Assembly: GCF_004138205.1 (NCBI RefSeq)
Contig: NZ_RXNQ01000005.1
Location: 1-64,000, forward strand
Reading direction: 5' to 3'
DNA from: Pedobacter sp. SYP-B3415
GTDB lineage: Bacteria; Bacteroidota; Bacteroidia; Sphingobacteriales; Sphingobacteriaceae
Length of the DNA: 64,000 bases
Under the pieces are notes generated by a model. That model had not been told where the DNA came from, did no database searches, and worked only from the letters and a program-made list of their open reading frames with translations. Shown here piece by piece: positions 26,672-35,514 of this stretch. The translations under genes and the position numbers were made by a program. Each line of letters begins with the position of its first letter. Within the stretch, counting starts at the first letter, position 1.

Positions 26672-27678
26672 TAGTATTTTATGGTTTTCTCAAGTTCCTT
26701 TTTATTCGCCTCGCGCAATTGCTCGTTGGTTTTGATAACCGGAAGCGGGCGGAGCGTTTCGTAGTGGTTTGCGGCGATAACCGAAGTGTCGCTGATTTTT
26801 GTCGGCTCGATGATTGTCCAGTCTGAGGTGTTTTTTGTCTCGAACCGGCAGGTATTACAGATAAACTCTTCAACTTCGCCAAACTGGTCTTTCCGGGCCG
26901 TTACGCGAAGTACATCTGGTCCTTTGTACCATAAGGTTACTTTACCGGAGCAGGTCGGACAGTCGCGATGGGCATCGACCGGCTTTGTAAACCATACACG
27001 GTTCTTGAAACGGAAAGTTCTGTCAGTCAATGCACCTACCGGACAAACATCGATTACGTTTCCTGAGAAATCATTGTCTATGGCCTGTTCAATGTATGTA
27101 GAGATCTCTGAATGGTCTCCGCGGTTAAGTACGCCATGCACACGGCCGTCAGTAAGCTGGTCGGCGGTATACACGCAGCGGTAACAAAGAATACAGCGGT
27201 TCATGTGCAGCTGGATCTTATCACCAATATCAATGCGCTCAAAGGTGCGGCGCTCGAACTCATAACGGGTTTTCTGCAGGCCATGTTCATAACCAAGGTC
27301 CTGAAGATCACACTCACCGGCCTGGTCGCAAACCGGACAATCAAGCGGGTGGTTGATCAGAAGGATCTCAACAACACCGGCGCGTGCCTCGAGTACCTCG
27401 GGCGATGTAATGTTCTGTACCTCCATGCCGTCCATCACCGTAGTGCGGCAGGAAGCAACGAGCTTCGGCATAGGACGCGGGTCTTTCTCTGAGCCCTTGC
27501 TTACCTTCACGATGCAGGTACGGCATTTTCCACCGCTGCCTTTCAGCTTGGAATAATAACACATGGCCGGCGGAACGATATCGCCCCCGATCTGCCTTGC
27601 AGCATTCAGGATCGTTGTTCCGTTCTCCACTTCGACGGTAATCCCGTCTATCGTAACCTTCACTTTATTATCACTCAT
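26671..27678 (-). CDS. nuoG: NADH-quinone oxidoreductase subunit G, short form
   Basis: Iron-sulfur subunit of complex I, only 335 residues against roughly 700-900 in proteobacteria. The N-terminal part has the 2Fe-2S ferredoxin domain (GSGGKCRTC), the His-Cys 4Fe-4S motif (HPLDCPVCDQAGECDLQ) and a further cluster motif (MNRCILCYRCV). The sequence ends after a CPTCSGK / CNTCRFE cysteine region, so the molybdopterin-oxidoreductase-like C-terminal domain is missing. I recall short NuoG from other Bacteroidota. The reading frame is intact and nuoH starts at its stop, so this is not a frameshift. Confidence 0.93.
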   Translation of the reverse strand: MSDNKVKVTIDGITVEVENGTTILNAARQIGGDIVPPAMCYYSKLKGSGGKCRTCIVKVSKGSEKDPRPMPKLVASCRTTVMDGMEVQNITSPEVLEARAGVVEILLINHPLDCPVCDQAGECDLQDLGYEHGLQKTRYEFERRTFERIDIGDKIQLHMNRCILCYRCVYTADQLTDGRVHGVLNRGDHSEISTYIEQAIDNDFSGNVIDVCPVGALTDRTFRFKNRVWFTKPVDAHRDCPTCSGKVTLWYKGPDVLRVTARKDQFGEVEEFICNTCRFETKNTSDWTIIEPTKISDTSVIAANHYETLRPLPVIKTNEQLREANKKELEKTIKY

Positions 27679-27722
27679 ATCAAATGATAGTTATCTTCGT
27701 GCCCTTTAGGGCGGATGTTCAA

Positions 27723-29093
27723 TTATTCCCCGGTCTTTACCTCTGCAACCTTTTCAATCGGTTTAGCATAATCTGCCAGACCATAATTTACTGACTGACT
27801 CTTAACCGGCTCTTTTACATGCCATTCGAACTCGTCGCGGAAATGCCTGATCGCACTGCCAACCGGCCAGGCAGCAGCATCGCCCAACGGGCAAATGGTA
27901 TTACCTTCAATTTTTTTGGCTACATCGACAAGCAGATCAATGTCGCTCATCTTGCCATGGCCATATTCAAGTCTGTGCAACACTTTTTCAAGCCAGCCCG
28001 TACCTTCACGGCATGGCGAGCATTGGCCACAGCTTTCATGATGATAAAATCTTGAGAAGTTCCAGGTGTTGCGTACAATACACTGGTCTTCGTCAAAAGC
28101 AATGAAACCGCCTGAACCAAGCATGGTGCCGGTAGCAAAGCCGCCTTCGGCCAATGATTCGTAACTCATCAGGCGCGGCTCGCCATTAGCCAGTTTCAGC
28201 GACAGATTTGCGGGCAGGATCGGCACCGACGAGCCACCTGCAACAGTAGCTTTCAGGCGTTTGCCATTGGCAATACCGCCGCAATATTCATCTGAATAAA
28301 TAAATTCTTCAACCGGAAGACCCAGTTCGATTTCATATACACCCGGGCGTACCAGGTTTCCTGATGCGGAGATCAGTTTGGTTCCCGTACTGCGGCCAAT
28401 GCCGATTTTCGCATACTCCTCGCCGCCGTCATTGATGATCGGCACGGTCGCTGCAATTGATTCTACGTTATTGACAACCGTCGGACAGCCATAAAGGCCC
28501 GCAATTGCAGGAAAGGGCGGTTTAATTCTTGGATTACCGCGTTTTCCCTCCAATGACTCGAGCAGTGCTGTTTCCTCACCGCAAATATATGCGCCACCGC
28601 CCGGCTGCACATAAAGTTCCAGGTTGTAGCCGGTGCCGAGAATGTTGTTTCCAAGAAAACCTGCTGCTTTAGCTTCTGCTATTGCTCTTTCAAGAATGCG
28701 GATTTGCGGCATCATTTCGCCGCGAACATAAATGTAAGATGCATTGGCCCCCAGCGCATAACTCGAAACAATCATTCCCTCGATCAGCGCATGGGGAATG
28801 TGCGTCATGAGGTAACGGTCCTTAAAAGTTCCGGGCTCAGATTCGTCTGCATTGCAAACCAGGTAGCGTGCAACACCTTCCGGTTTGGCCAGGAAACTCC
28901 ATTTCATTCCGGTCGGGAAACCAGCGCCGCCCCTTCCGCGAAGTCCAGACTTTTTCACCTCTTCGACCACCTCGTCTGGTGTAAGGGTTTTCAGCGCCTT
29001 TTCTACCGCACGGTACCCGCCTTTCTGCCTGTATACATCCAGCCCGGCAATGCCAGGTACGTTGATGTGTTCGAGTAATAATTTACGGCTCAT
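27723..29093 (-). CDS. nuoF: NADH-quinone oxidoreductase subunit F
   Basis: NADH- and FMN-binding subunit of complex I, 456 residues. It has the glycine-rich GLRGRGGAGFPTGMKW, the NADH-site segment ESEPGTFKDRYLM, and the 4Fe-4S motif SCGQCSPCREGTGW near the C terminus. It accepts electrons from NADH and passes them through cluster N3. Confidence 0.97.
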   Translation of the reverse strand: MSRKLLLEHINVPGIAGLDVYRQKGGYRAVEKALKTLTPDEVVEEVKKSGLRGRGGAGFPTGMKWSFLAKPEGVARYLVCNADESEPGTFKDRYLMTHIPHALIEGMIVSSYALGANASYIYVRGEMMPQIRILERAIAEAKAAGFLGNNILGTGYNLELYVQPGGGAYICGEETALLESLEGKRGNPRIKPPFPAIAGLYGCPTVVNNVESIAATVPIINDGGEEYAKIGIGRSTGTKLISASGNLVRPGVYEIELGLPVEEFIYSDEYCGGIANGKRLKATVAGGSSVPILPANLSLKLANGEPRLMSYESLAEGGFATGTMLGSGGFIAFDEDQCIVRNTWNFSRFYHHESCGQCSPCREGTGWLEKVLHRLEYGHGKMSDIDLLVDVAKKIEGNTICPLGDAAAWPVGSAIRHFRDEFEWHVKEPVKSQSVNYGLADYAKPIEKVAEVKTGE

Positions 29094-29145
29094 ATGCTGT
29101 CAGATTTGGAAATGCCACAGGCTACGCCTGCTGCAGGTCCTTTCT

Positions 29146-29661
29146 TCAACTCTTGTTCTTTAAATCTTCAATCAGCTGATCCACACTTTCTGTGGTCAGG
29201 TTTTCATAAAATGTGTACTCCGGGCCGATCTGTAAAACAGGTCCGTAACCACAGGCTGCCAGACATTCAACACCCCGGAAACTAAACAGGCCATCAGGGG
29301 TAACTTCCCCTTCTTTCACGCCAAGTTTGTTTTCCAGGTGGTTAAGAATCTTTTCTGCGCCCACCAGACAGCATGGTCCGGTACGGCAAACCTCGAGCAT
29401 AAACTTGCCCTGCGGTTTTAAAAAATACATGGTGTAAAACGAAGCTACCTCATAAACCTCAATCGGTTGGATGAACAGGTATTCGGCAACCTTATCCATA
29501 GCCTGCGTGCTTAACCAGCCATACTCGGCCTGTACAAGATGCAGAACGGGCAGCAGTGCTGATTTCTGTTTGCCTTGCGGATAGCGGGACACGATCTCGT
29601 CAAACCTGCTGATCAGGTCTGCAGAGAAAGTTACAGGGCTGTGTTCTTCTACTTTAAGCAT
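29146..29661 (-). CDS. nuoE: NADH-quinone oxidoreductase subunit E
   Basis: Thioredoxin-fold 2Fe-2S (N1a) subunit of complex I, 171 residues. The four ligand cysteines are in CRTGPCCLVGAE and CLAACGYGPVLQ. Its start overlaps the nuoD 3' end by 8 bases. Confidence 0.96.
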   Translation of the reverse strand: MLKVEEHSPVTFSADLISRFDEIVSRYPQGKQKSALLPVLHLVQAEYGWLSTQAMDKVAEYLFIQPIEVYEVASFYTMYFLKPQGKFMLEVCRTGPCCLVGAEKILNHLENKLGVKEGEVTPDGLFSFRGVECLAACGYGPVLQIGPEYTFYENLTTESVDQLIEDLKNKS

Positions 29662-30880
29662 CTAATTCTCCTGCAATTATGTTCATGCTACTCATATTGA
29701 TGATGGCATCTGAGAGCAACATTCCTTTGCTCATCGGTGCAAACATCTGGTAGTTGATAAAACTCGGTCTGCGGAAATGCAGTCGGTAAGGCGTGCGTCC
29801 GCCATCATTGATCAGGTAAAAACCCAGTTCGCCGTTTCCGCCTTCTACCGCATGGTAAACTTCTGCACGCGGAGCATCAATTTCACCCATCACAATTTTA
29901 AAGTGATAGATAAGCGCCTCCATATTGTTGTAGACTTCTTCTTTGGCAGGAAGATAGAACTCAGGTACGTCAGCATGAAAAATCCCCTTAGGTTCCTTCT
30001 CAATTTTGTCCAGGGCCTGGGTAATAAGGCGTACACTTTGCCACATTTCTTCATTCCGTACCAGGAAACGGTCGTAAATATCGCCGCTCGTCCCTACAGG
30101 TACCTCGAAGTCAAATTCCTCATACGAAGAGTAAGGCTCGCTGACACGAACATCGTAATCAACACCCGTTGCACGCAGTAAGGGCCCGGTCCAGCTGTAA
30201 TCAAGCGCCTGCTCGGCAGATACCCGAGCCACACCTGCTGTACGGTCTATAAAAATGCGGTTGCGGTTCAGTAGTTTTTCAAACTCACGCAGCGCATCAG
30301 GAAACTCTTTAAGGAACTTCCGAATCTTGGCAAATGCAATGGCATTAAAATCACGTTCGAAACCACCGATCCTGCCGATATTTGTTGTCAGGCGCGCACC
30401 GCATACCTCTTCAAATATCTCGTAAATATGTTCACGGAACTGAAACAGGTAGAGAAAGGTGGTGGTTGCGCCGGTATCCTGACCTATGATCGTGTTACAG
30501 ATAATGTGGTCGGCTATACGCGAAAGCTCCATCACGATTACACGAAGATAATCTACGCGTTTCGGAAGTTTTATATTCAGCAGCTTCTCAACGGTCATGT
30601 GCCAGCCCATATTGTTTATAGGCGATGAGCAGTAGTTTAACCGGTCAGTAAGCGGTGTGATCTGGTAAAATGGTCTGTGCTCCGCGATCTTTTCAAATGC
30701 GCGGTGAATGTATCCGATCGTTGATACTCCACTGACAATACGCTCGCCGTCGAGCTGAAGCACATTCTGAAAGACACCATGCGTGGCGGGGTGCGTCGGA
30801 CCAAGATTAAGGGTCACCAGCTCTTCCTGCGGATCATTGTCTGTCAGTAACGGATGGTTCTGATTTATATTCATCCTCAA
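29654..30880 (-). CDS. nuoD: NADH-quinone oxidoreductase subunit D
   Basis: 49-kDa-type subunit of complex I that forms the quinone-binding site with NuoB, 408 residues. Signatures are LNLGPTHPATHGVFQNVLQL, GYIHRAFEKIAEHR and the C-terminal RRPSFINYQMF. An ATG two codons downstream (30874) is an equally good start. Confidence 0.97.
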   Translation of the reverse strand: MRMNINQNHPLLTDNDPQEELVTLNLGPTHPATHGVFQNVLQLDGERIVSGVSTIGYIHRAFEKIAEHRPFYQITPLTDRLNYCSSPINNMGWHMTVEKLLNIKLPKRVDYLRVIVMELSRIADHIICNTIIGQDTGATTTFLYLFQFREHIYEIFEEVCGARLTTNIGRIGGFERDFNAIAFAKIRKFLKEFPDALREFEKLLNRNRIFIDRTAGVARVSAEQALDYSWTGPLLRATGVDYDVRVSEPYSSYEEFDFEVPVGTSGDIYDRFLVRNEEMWQSVRLITQALDKIEKEPKGIFHADVPEFYLPAKEEVYNNMEALIYHFKIVMGEIDAPRAEVYHAVEGGNGELGFYLINDGGRTPYRLHFRRPSFINYQMFAPMSKGMLLSDAIINMSSMNIIAGELDA

Positions 30881-30925
30881 TTCACCTGAGTTTGTTTGTC
30901 TGCCAATTACAAGTACAGGCCAGGC

Positions 30926-31426
30926 TTAGCGGCCAAAGTACTCGTCCTTTTTATCTACCCGGTTTGGATCTTCCAGCGGGTATTGTTTGAGCATAGGAAA
31001 TACGCCCAGCTCATCCATATTTAATATTCTCCGGAGATCCGGATGTCCTTCGAAGCGAATTCCAAAAAAGTCGTAGGTTTCACGCTCCATCCAGTTTGCA
31101 CCATTCCAAAGCACCGTTGCAGAAGGAATCACCGCTTTATCTTCTGATAAAAAAACCTTCAGCCGGATACGCAACCGCTTCACCATATTGTGGAGGTGGT
31201 AGACAACTGCGAGGCCATGTTGCTTTTCAGGGTAGTGAACAGCCGTTATGTCTGTCAGAAATGAAAAACCAAGATCATTTTTTAAATAACCAAGCACATC
31301 AATAACCGAATCTTTTCCGGTTTCAAATGTCAGCAGGCCGTATGGTTCTGTGACAGAGGTAATGCGCTCACCAAACCTGGTGCTTAATTGCTGAAGCAGT
31401 TCGTGGTTAACAGTTGTTTCTTCCAT
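30926..31426 (-). CDS. nuoC: NADH-quinone oxidoreductase subunit C
   Basis: 30-kDa-type peripheral-arm subunit of complex I, 166 residues. The signature WMERETYDFFGIRFEGHPDL and the following YPLEDPNR are clear. It is separate from NuoD, not fused as in E. coli. Its start overlaps the nuoB stop by one base. Confidence 0.96.
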   Translation of the reverse strand: MEETTVNHELLQQLSTRFGERITSVTEPYGLLTFETGKDSVIDVLGYLKNDLGFSFLTDITAVHYPEKQHGLAVVYHLHNMVKRLRIRLKVFLSEDKAVIPSATVLWNGANWMERETYDFFGIRFEGHPDLRRILNMDELGVFPMLKQYPLEDPNRVDKKDEYFGR

Positions 31427-31968
31427 TATTGAATACCGTATTGCGCCAGCAGATCTTTATACTGTGGAGAATTTCTTCTTCTTAACGATTCATTCTTTAC
31501 AAGTTCCTGGATTTTCTGGAAACCATCCAGAATACCTTCAGGTCTTGGCGGGCATCCTGGCACATATACGTCAACCGGGATAATCTCATCTATACCCTGC
31601 AAAACAGAATAGGTATCGAAGATACCGCCGCTGCTCGCGCAGGCGCCTACAGCCATGACCCAACGCGGCTCTGCCATCTGCAGATAAACCTGTTTCAGAA
31701 CCGGCCCCATCTTTTTCGCAATGGTACCCATAACCATCAGCAGGTCTGCCTGGCGGGGCGAGAAACTAAGGCGCTCGGCGCCAAAACGGCCGAAGTCATA
31801 GTGCGACCCCATGGTTGCCATAAATTCGATGCCGCAGCAGGATGTTGCAAAAGGCAAAGGCCATAAGGAGTGCGACCTCGCAAGCCCGATCACTTTATCT
31901 AAAGAGGTGGCAAAGAAGCCAGAACCCTCTACCCCGGGAGGCGCATCAACTATCTTAATATCACTCAT
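31426..31968 (-). CDS. nuoB: NADH-quinone oxidoreductase subunit B
   Basis: PSST-type subunit of complex I carrying cluster N2, 180 residues. Cluster cysteines are in [21 protein letters not shown] and [11 protein letters not shown] 158-base gap separates it from nuoA upstream and contains a possible second promoter (32012-32019). Confidence 0.97.
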   Translation of the reverse strand: MSDIKIVDAPPGVEGSGFFATSLDKVIGLARSHSLWPLPFATSCCGIEFMATMGSHYDFGRFGAERLSFSPRQADLLMVMGTIAKKMGPVLKQVYLQMAEPRWVMAVGACASSGGIFDTYSVLQGIDEIIPVDVYVPGCPPRPEGILDGFQKIQELVKNESLRRRNSPQYKDLLAQYGIQ

Positions 31969-32011
31969 GTCAATAAAAGAAAAATGCCCATTCCTTACAC
32001 AGAATGAGCAA

Positions 32012-32019
32012 CAAATCTA
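32012..32019 (-). promoter_or_regulatory. Possible internal nuo promoter before nuoB
   Basis: The minus strand reads TAGATTTG, a full TAnnTTTG match, 44 bases before the nuoB ATG, in the only long gap within the nuo operon. A TTG lies 23 bases farther upstream, slightly wider than usual. Confidence 0.35.
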
Positions 32020-32126
32020 CGATATTTTCAAGGCATCTGGCCCAATCGGCCATGATTTAGAAACAGTCTAAATAACTGAAATTACTGTGCGAAGACTCGT
32101 TTAAAGCAGTTTCAGCGGATACGCGC

Positions 32127-32498
32127 TTAGTCCCAGTCGAGCACTTTTTTCTTCAGGACATAGATAAATCCGAGGAGTAATGTTCCCATAAAAATGAACA
32201 TCTCAATCATGCCGTTCATACCCAGTGTACGGAAGTTCACAGCCCATGGATACATGAATATGACCTCGACATCAAAAAGGACGAACAGAATGGCAACCAC
32301 AAAATATTTAATAGAAAAAGGTGACCGGGCATTTCCTACCGACTTGATACCAGCCTCAAAGGTTTCGAGTTTATCAGACGTTTTCCTTTTGGGGCCGAGA
32401 AAGTGCGTCGCTACCAGTGTGGTCACAACGAAACCAAGCGCAACAATGACCTGGAACAAAATAGGTAAGAAATCTAAGGGTGCGCTTTGTGCCTGCAT
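32127..32498 (-). CDS. nuoA: NADH-quinone oxidoreductase subunit A
   Basis: Small membrane subunit of complex I, 123 residues with three helices. The conserved loop KLETFEAGIKSVGNARSPFS and FDVEVIFMYPWA are present. It is the first gene of the nuo operon, with a -7 box just upstream. Confidence 0.96.
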   Translation of the reverse strand: MQAQSAPLDFLPILFQVIVALGFVVTTLVATHFLGPKRKTSDKLETFEAGIKSVGNARSPFSIKYFVVAILFVLFDVEVIFMYPWAVNFRTLGMNGMIEMFIFMGTLLLGFIYVLKKKVLDWD

Positions 32499-32515
32499 GT
32501 CTTTTGATTTTGAAG

Positions 32516-32523
32516 CAAAAATA
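32516..32523 (-). promoter_or_regulatory. Predicted -7 promoter box of the nuo operon
   Basis: The minus strand reads TATTTTTG (TAnnTTTG), 18 bases before the nuoA ATG and downstream of the terminator of the preceding TPR gene. Confidence 0.5.
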
Positions 32524-32560
32524 ACAGAAAATAGCCGGAATGCAACACCAGCCGGTAAAC

Positions 32561-32587
32561 AAAAAAGCCAGGAACAAGGTCCTGGCT
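32561..32587 (-). terminator. Terminator between TPR gene and nuo operon
   Basis: On the minus strand AGCCAGGA and TCCTGGCT form a perfect 8-base stem with a six-base loop, followed by five U. It lies 20 bases past the TPR gene's stop and isolates nuo from the exbB operon. Confidence 0.88.
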
Positions 32588-32606
32588 CTTAACATCCAAT
32601 GCTGGA

Positions 32607-34313
32607 TTATTTTTTCTTCGGCTTTGCCGCACCTGCCGGTGGACCCTGAAGTTCCTGCAGTTTAGCTGTAGCGTAGTTACTGTTTGGATTCATTTCCAAT
32701 GCCTTTTTCAAATAATCTATCGCTTTTGCTTTGTCTGACAATGCATACCAGTCAGCAAGATTCTCGTAAGCCTCAGCAAGATAAGCTTTGTTCTTAGCTG
32801 CTTTGTCTGCTTTCTCTACAGTTACCAGATTGACGAATTTTTCGAAAATAGGAGCTGACAAACCTTTTGGTGCAGCTTTATCATCAAGCATGTTCGCTAT
32901 GCGCGCACGGTAGATATATGCCAGTTCGAAGTCAGGTGCTACCCGGTTCACACGTGCAAGTGCCGAATCTCCTTCAACCAGCAGTTCTCGGTTTAAAGGT
33001 TGTTTAGCAGCCTGAGCTGTATAAGACTGGAGATAACGCATTGCTCCAACCCAAAAATAATTTGTTACAGCATTTTTACCTCTTGGGTTGTATTTAACAG
33101 TTGTTGCATACATCTGAGCTGCCTTGTCATATTTTTTCTGTACACGGAAGGTATCAGCAAGCTCTTCCAATGACTCAGCAACAGTCGTGTCCTTTGCAAC
33201 ACCTCTCATGATGTCTGCAATACCAGTTGTGTCGCCTGATTTCAGTTTCGATTTACCAAGGTAAACATAATCCTGTCCGACAATACGTGAGGTATCTTTT
33301 GCCTGCGCAAAGAAATCAGTCATTGATTTCAGCGCCTCCGGATATTGTTTGTTCTCATAAGCAGAATAACCTTTAAGACGGTTCAACACCAGCAACTTAG
33401 GGTTATCTGCTTTGATCATGCCAGCCAGCGCTGTTGCTTCCTGACCCAGTGTAGCATAGTCACGGGCATATGTAAGGAACTGTGCATAACGCAGACGTGA
33501 GTCAAAAGATTTATCTGTCAGGTCAAGATATTTTCTATAGTTATCAAGTGCCTGTTTGGTTTTTTCGGCATCAGCACCGAAATTACCCCATTGCAGGTAA
33601 AGCTCGGCAAGTTCGCGGTATGCAGGGCCGTAGTTGGCATCAGCTGCAACAACCTCTTTTAATTTGGCTTCTGCTTCCTGCCATGCACGCGCTTCCTTGT
33701 ACATCTTACCGATCTGTACTTTTGCGCGGAACTGTTTTTCGTCCATACCTTCAGCACGCATGTACGGGCCCAGAGCTTCGTTGTTATTACGTTGTTTTGC
33801 GTAAAAATCACCCAGGGAAACGAACGTACGCGGGTCTTTGTCTTTCGAGTCAAGCTCGTCTGCTTTCTGCAGAACCGGCAAAGCGGCTTTGTAATCTGGC
33901 TTATCCTGTGCTACGTAAGCACGGCCAATTTCCAGGTAGGTATTGTAATCTTTTTTTCCAAGGTCAATAGCCTTGTCAAAATTTGTTTTAGCTGAAGCGG
34001 CATTGTTTGCACGCAGGTCTGACTGGCCAAGACCTACATAGTTAAGCGCAAACTTTGCGTCGGCTGCTACCCCTTGCTGAAACACAGCACGGGCAGAATC
34101 CGGATAGTCCTGTGCCAGGTAAACCTGTCCCAGGTAAAAGTAATTCTCTCCATCCCCGCTTTTAGCCTTCACAAGCGATTTCAGCATTGATGCAGCCTTT
34201 TGATACTGCTCAGCATCAATGGCTTTTTTAGCATCCTCTATGTTTTGAGCATAAATTGCTGAACCTGCGAATACTAAACCTACACTTAAGGTTACTTTCT
34301 TAATCATTTTCAT
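32607..34313 (-). CDS. Tetratricopeptide repeat protein of the exbB-tonB locus
   Basis: Secreted or periplasmic protein of 568 residues. An N-terminal signal (VTLSVGLVFAGSAIYAQ) is followed by about ten TPR-like units across the whole chain, for example YFYLGQVYLAQDYPDSARAV and FVSLGDFYAKQRNNNEALGP. It ends in a basic tail, AKPKKK. TPR arrays bind other proteins, so a scaffold role in the envelope is likely but unproven. It has its own -7 box (34369-34376) and a strong terminator. Confidence 0.85.
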   Translation of the reverse strand: MKMIKKVTLSVGLVFAGSAIYAQNIEDAKKAIDAEQYQKAASMLKSLVKAKSGDGENYFYLGQVYLAQDYPDSARAVFQQGVAADAKFALNYVGLGQSDLRANNAASAKTNFDKAIDLGKKDYNTYLEIGRAYVAQDKPDYKAALPVLQKADELDSKDKDPRTFVSLGDFYAKQRNNNEALGPYMRAEGMDEKQFRAKVQIGKMYKEARAWQEAEAKLKEVVAADANYGPAYRELAELYLQWGNFGADAEKTKQALDNYRKYLDLTDKSFDSRLRYAQFLTYARDYATLGQEATALAGMIKADNPKLLVLNRLKGYSAYENKQYPEALKSMTDFFAQAKDTSRIVGQDYVYLGKSKLKSGDTTGIADIMRGVAKDTTVAESLEELADTFRVQKKYDKAAQMYATTVKYNPRGKNAVTNYFWVGAMRYLQSYTAQAAKQPLNRELLVEGDSALARVNRVAPDFELAYIYRARIANMLDDKAAPKGLSAPIFEKFVNLVTVEKADKAAKNKAYLAEAYENLADWYALSDKAKAIDYLKKALEMNPNSNYATAKLQELQGPPAGAAKPKKK

Positions 34314-34368
34314 GGTTCAAAAATTGTTTTTTTAGTGGTTTCACGGCAAGTTTGACCTTGCTCTTCTT

Positions 34369-34376
34369 CAAATATA
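34369..34376 (-). promoter_or_regulatory. Predicted -7 promoter box of the TPR gene
   Basis: The minus strand reads TATATTTG (TAnnTTTG), 55 bases before the TPR gene ATG and just past the stop of the PstS-like gene. It could add to read-through from the exbB promoter. Confidence 0.45.
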
Positions 34377-34380
34377 AAAT

Positions 34381-35295
34381 TTAGTTGGTACTTTTTGTCA
34401 AATTAATCGTCCTGGGGTTTAATTTATGCGGTCCCAAACCCGATTTCAACACGATGATCTGTCCGCGCTGACTCAATAGCCAGTTTGCAAAACCTGTGCC
34501 TAAACCTTCGCGGCCTTCACAGTTGATAATGTAAATATTTCTGAGAAAAGGATACATGCCGCTCATGAGACTCTCCTGCGTAGGCTTATAATAAGCCTTG
34601 TCCTTCTCAGACCTCACTGCAAGCGTCTTGATACGGGCCAGCGATTCAGCCGCTGTATTCTGATCAGACAACCAGTTTACACCGACTACACCAATTGCAC
34701 CCGCATGCTCAGTGACATACTTTATCACGTCCTTGTTTGATTGCAGTGTGTAGACACCTTTTTCAGGCAGTTCTTTCACTCCTGCCATTTCTTTGAAATA
34801 ACGTAAAGTTGACGAATACGGATTGTCGAATACGAGTTGTTTGGCCGGTTGATTCCCCCTCAGAATCTCCTTTACATCATTAACGCTGATGGTCGAGTCT
34901 TTATTGTCCTGATGTGTAATCAATGCAATCCCGTCAATGGCAAAACGGGAGGTGCTGACCCTGATGCTGCGTCGGGTGTAGTATTTCGCTTCATCCGGTG
35001 TAAGCATCCTGGAAAGGACAATAACGCGGACACTATCATTCAGAAACGTCGGCAGAATTTGATTTTCATAGCCGGGTACCGTTGTGATGGTCGCGTCAGG
35101 ATAATCACTTTTAAACACCTCGATCTGGTCGTTCACTATAGGAAGAAAGGTTTCATCTACGAGGATTTTTACCGAACCGGATGTACGCGTTTCAGCAACT
35201 TCCTTCGCTTCCGTACCTTTTTTTTCGGGGGCGTTGTTACAACCTGTGGCCAGGCCAAGTAACACCAAAAAGGAAAAAGACAATCTATTCATCAT
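34381..35295 (-). CDS. PstS-like phosphate-binding-type lipoprotein
   Basis: Protein of 304 residues with a lipoprotein signal (LVLLGLATGCNN, Cys19) and a periplasmic-binding-protein fold of the phosphate-binding (PstS-like, PBP-like) type. It contains GSVKILVDETFLPIVNDQIE near the N terminus and GIALITHQDNKD and GVVGVNWLSDQNT in the body. No phosphate ABC transporter genes are adjacent. Instead it lies in an exbB-exbD-tonB operon and overlaps the preceding small gene, so its role may be in envelope function rather than phosphate uptake (inference). Confidence 0.8.
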   Translation of the reverse strand: MMNRLSFSFLVLLGLATGCNNAPEKKGTEAKEVAETRTSGSVKILVDETFLPIVNDQIEVFKSDYPDATITTVPGYENQILPTFLNDSVRVIVLSRMLTPDEAKYYTRRSIRVSTSRFAIDGIALITHQDNKDSTISVNDVKEILRGNQPAKQLVFDNPYSSTLRYFKEMAGVKELPEKGVYTLQSNKDVIKYVTEHAGAIGVVGVNWLSDQNTAAESLARIKTLAVRSEKDKAYYKPTQESLMSGMYPFLRNIYIINCEGREGLGTGFANWLLSQRGQIIVLKSGLGPHKLNPRTINLTKSTN

Positions 35296-35509
35296 TTGTA
35301 CTCATTAAGCGTGTAAAACGGATAAATGCATATACGATCAGCAAAACACCAAGTGATATGCGCCAGTGAGGCTGCAGGCGCCACGGGAAGTCGGTCCACA
35401 TGATTACATACACGCCCATCACCAGGTAAAAGGCGAACATGGCAAGGCCTAAAATGAGCAGAAATCGCTTTTGGGGCGATTTCTGCTTGAATGGATTGTT
35501 TTTGAACAT
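35285..35509 (-). CDS. Small two-helix membrane protein
   Basis: A 74-residue protein with two hydrophobic segments (FLLILGLAMFAFYLVMGVYV and LGVLLIVYAFIRF), separated by a short loop containing a DFPWRLQPHW motif, and a charged N terminus. I do not recognise a named family. It lies 5 bases after tonB and overlaps the PstS-like gene by 11 bases, so it belongs to the operon. Confidence 0.75.
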   Translation of the reverse strand: MFKNNPFKQKSPQKRFLLILGLAMFAFYLVMGVYVIMWTDFPWRLQPHWRISLGVLLIVYAFIRFTRLMSTNDE

Positions 35510-35514
35510 ATTTT

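Noticed and set aside
26671..27678. NuoG truncation by frameshift
   Set aside because: nuoH begins exactly at the nuoG stop and no remnant of the missing domain is present downstream.
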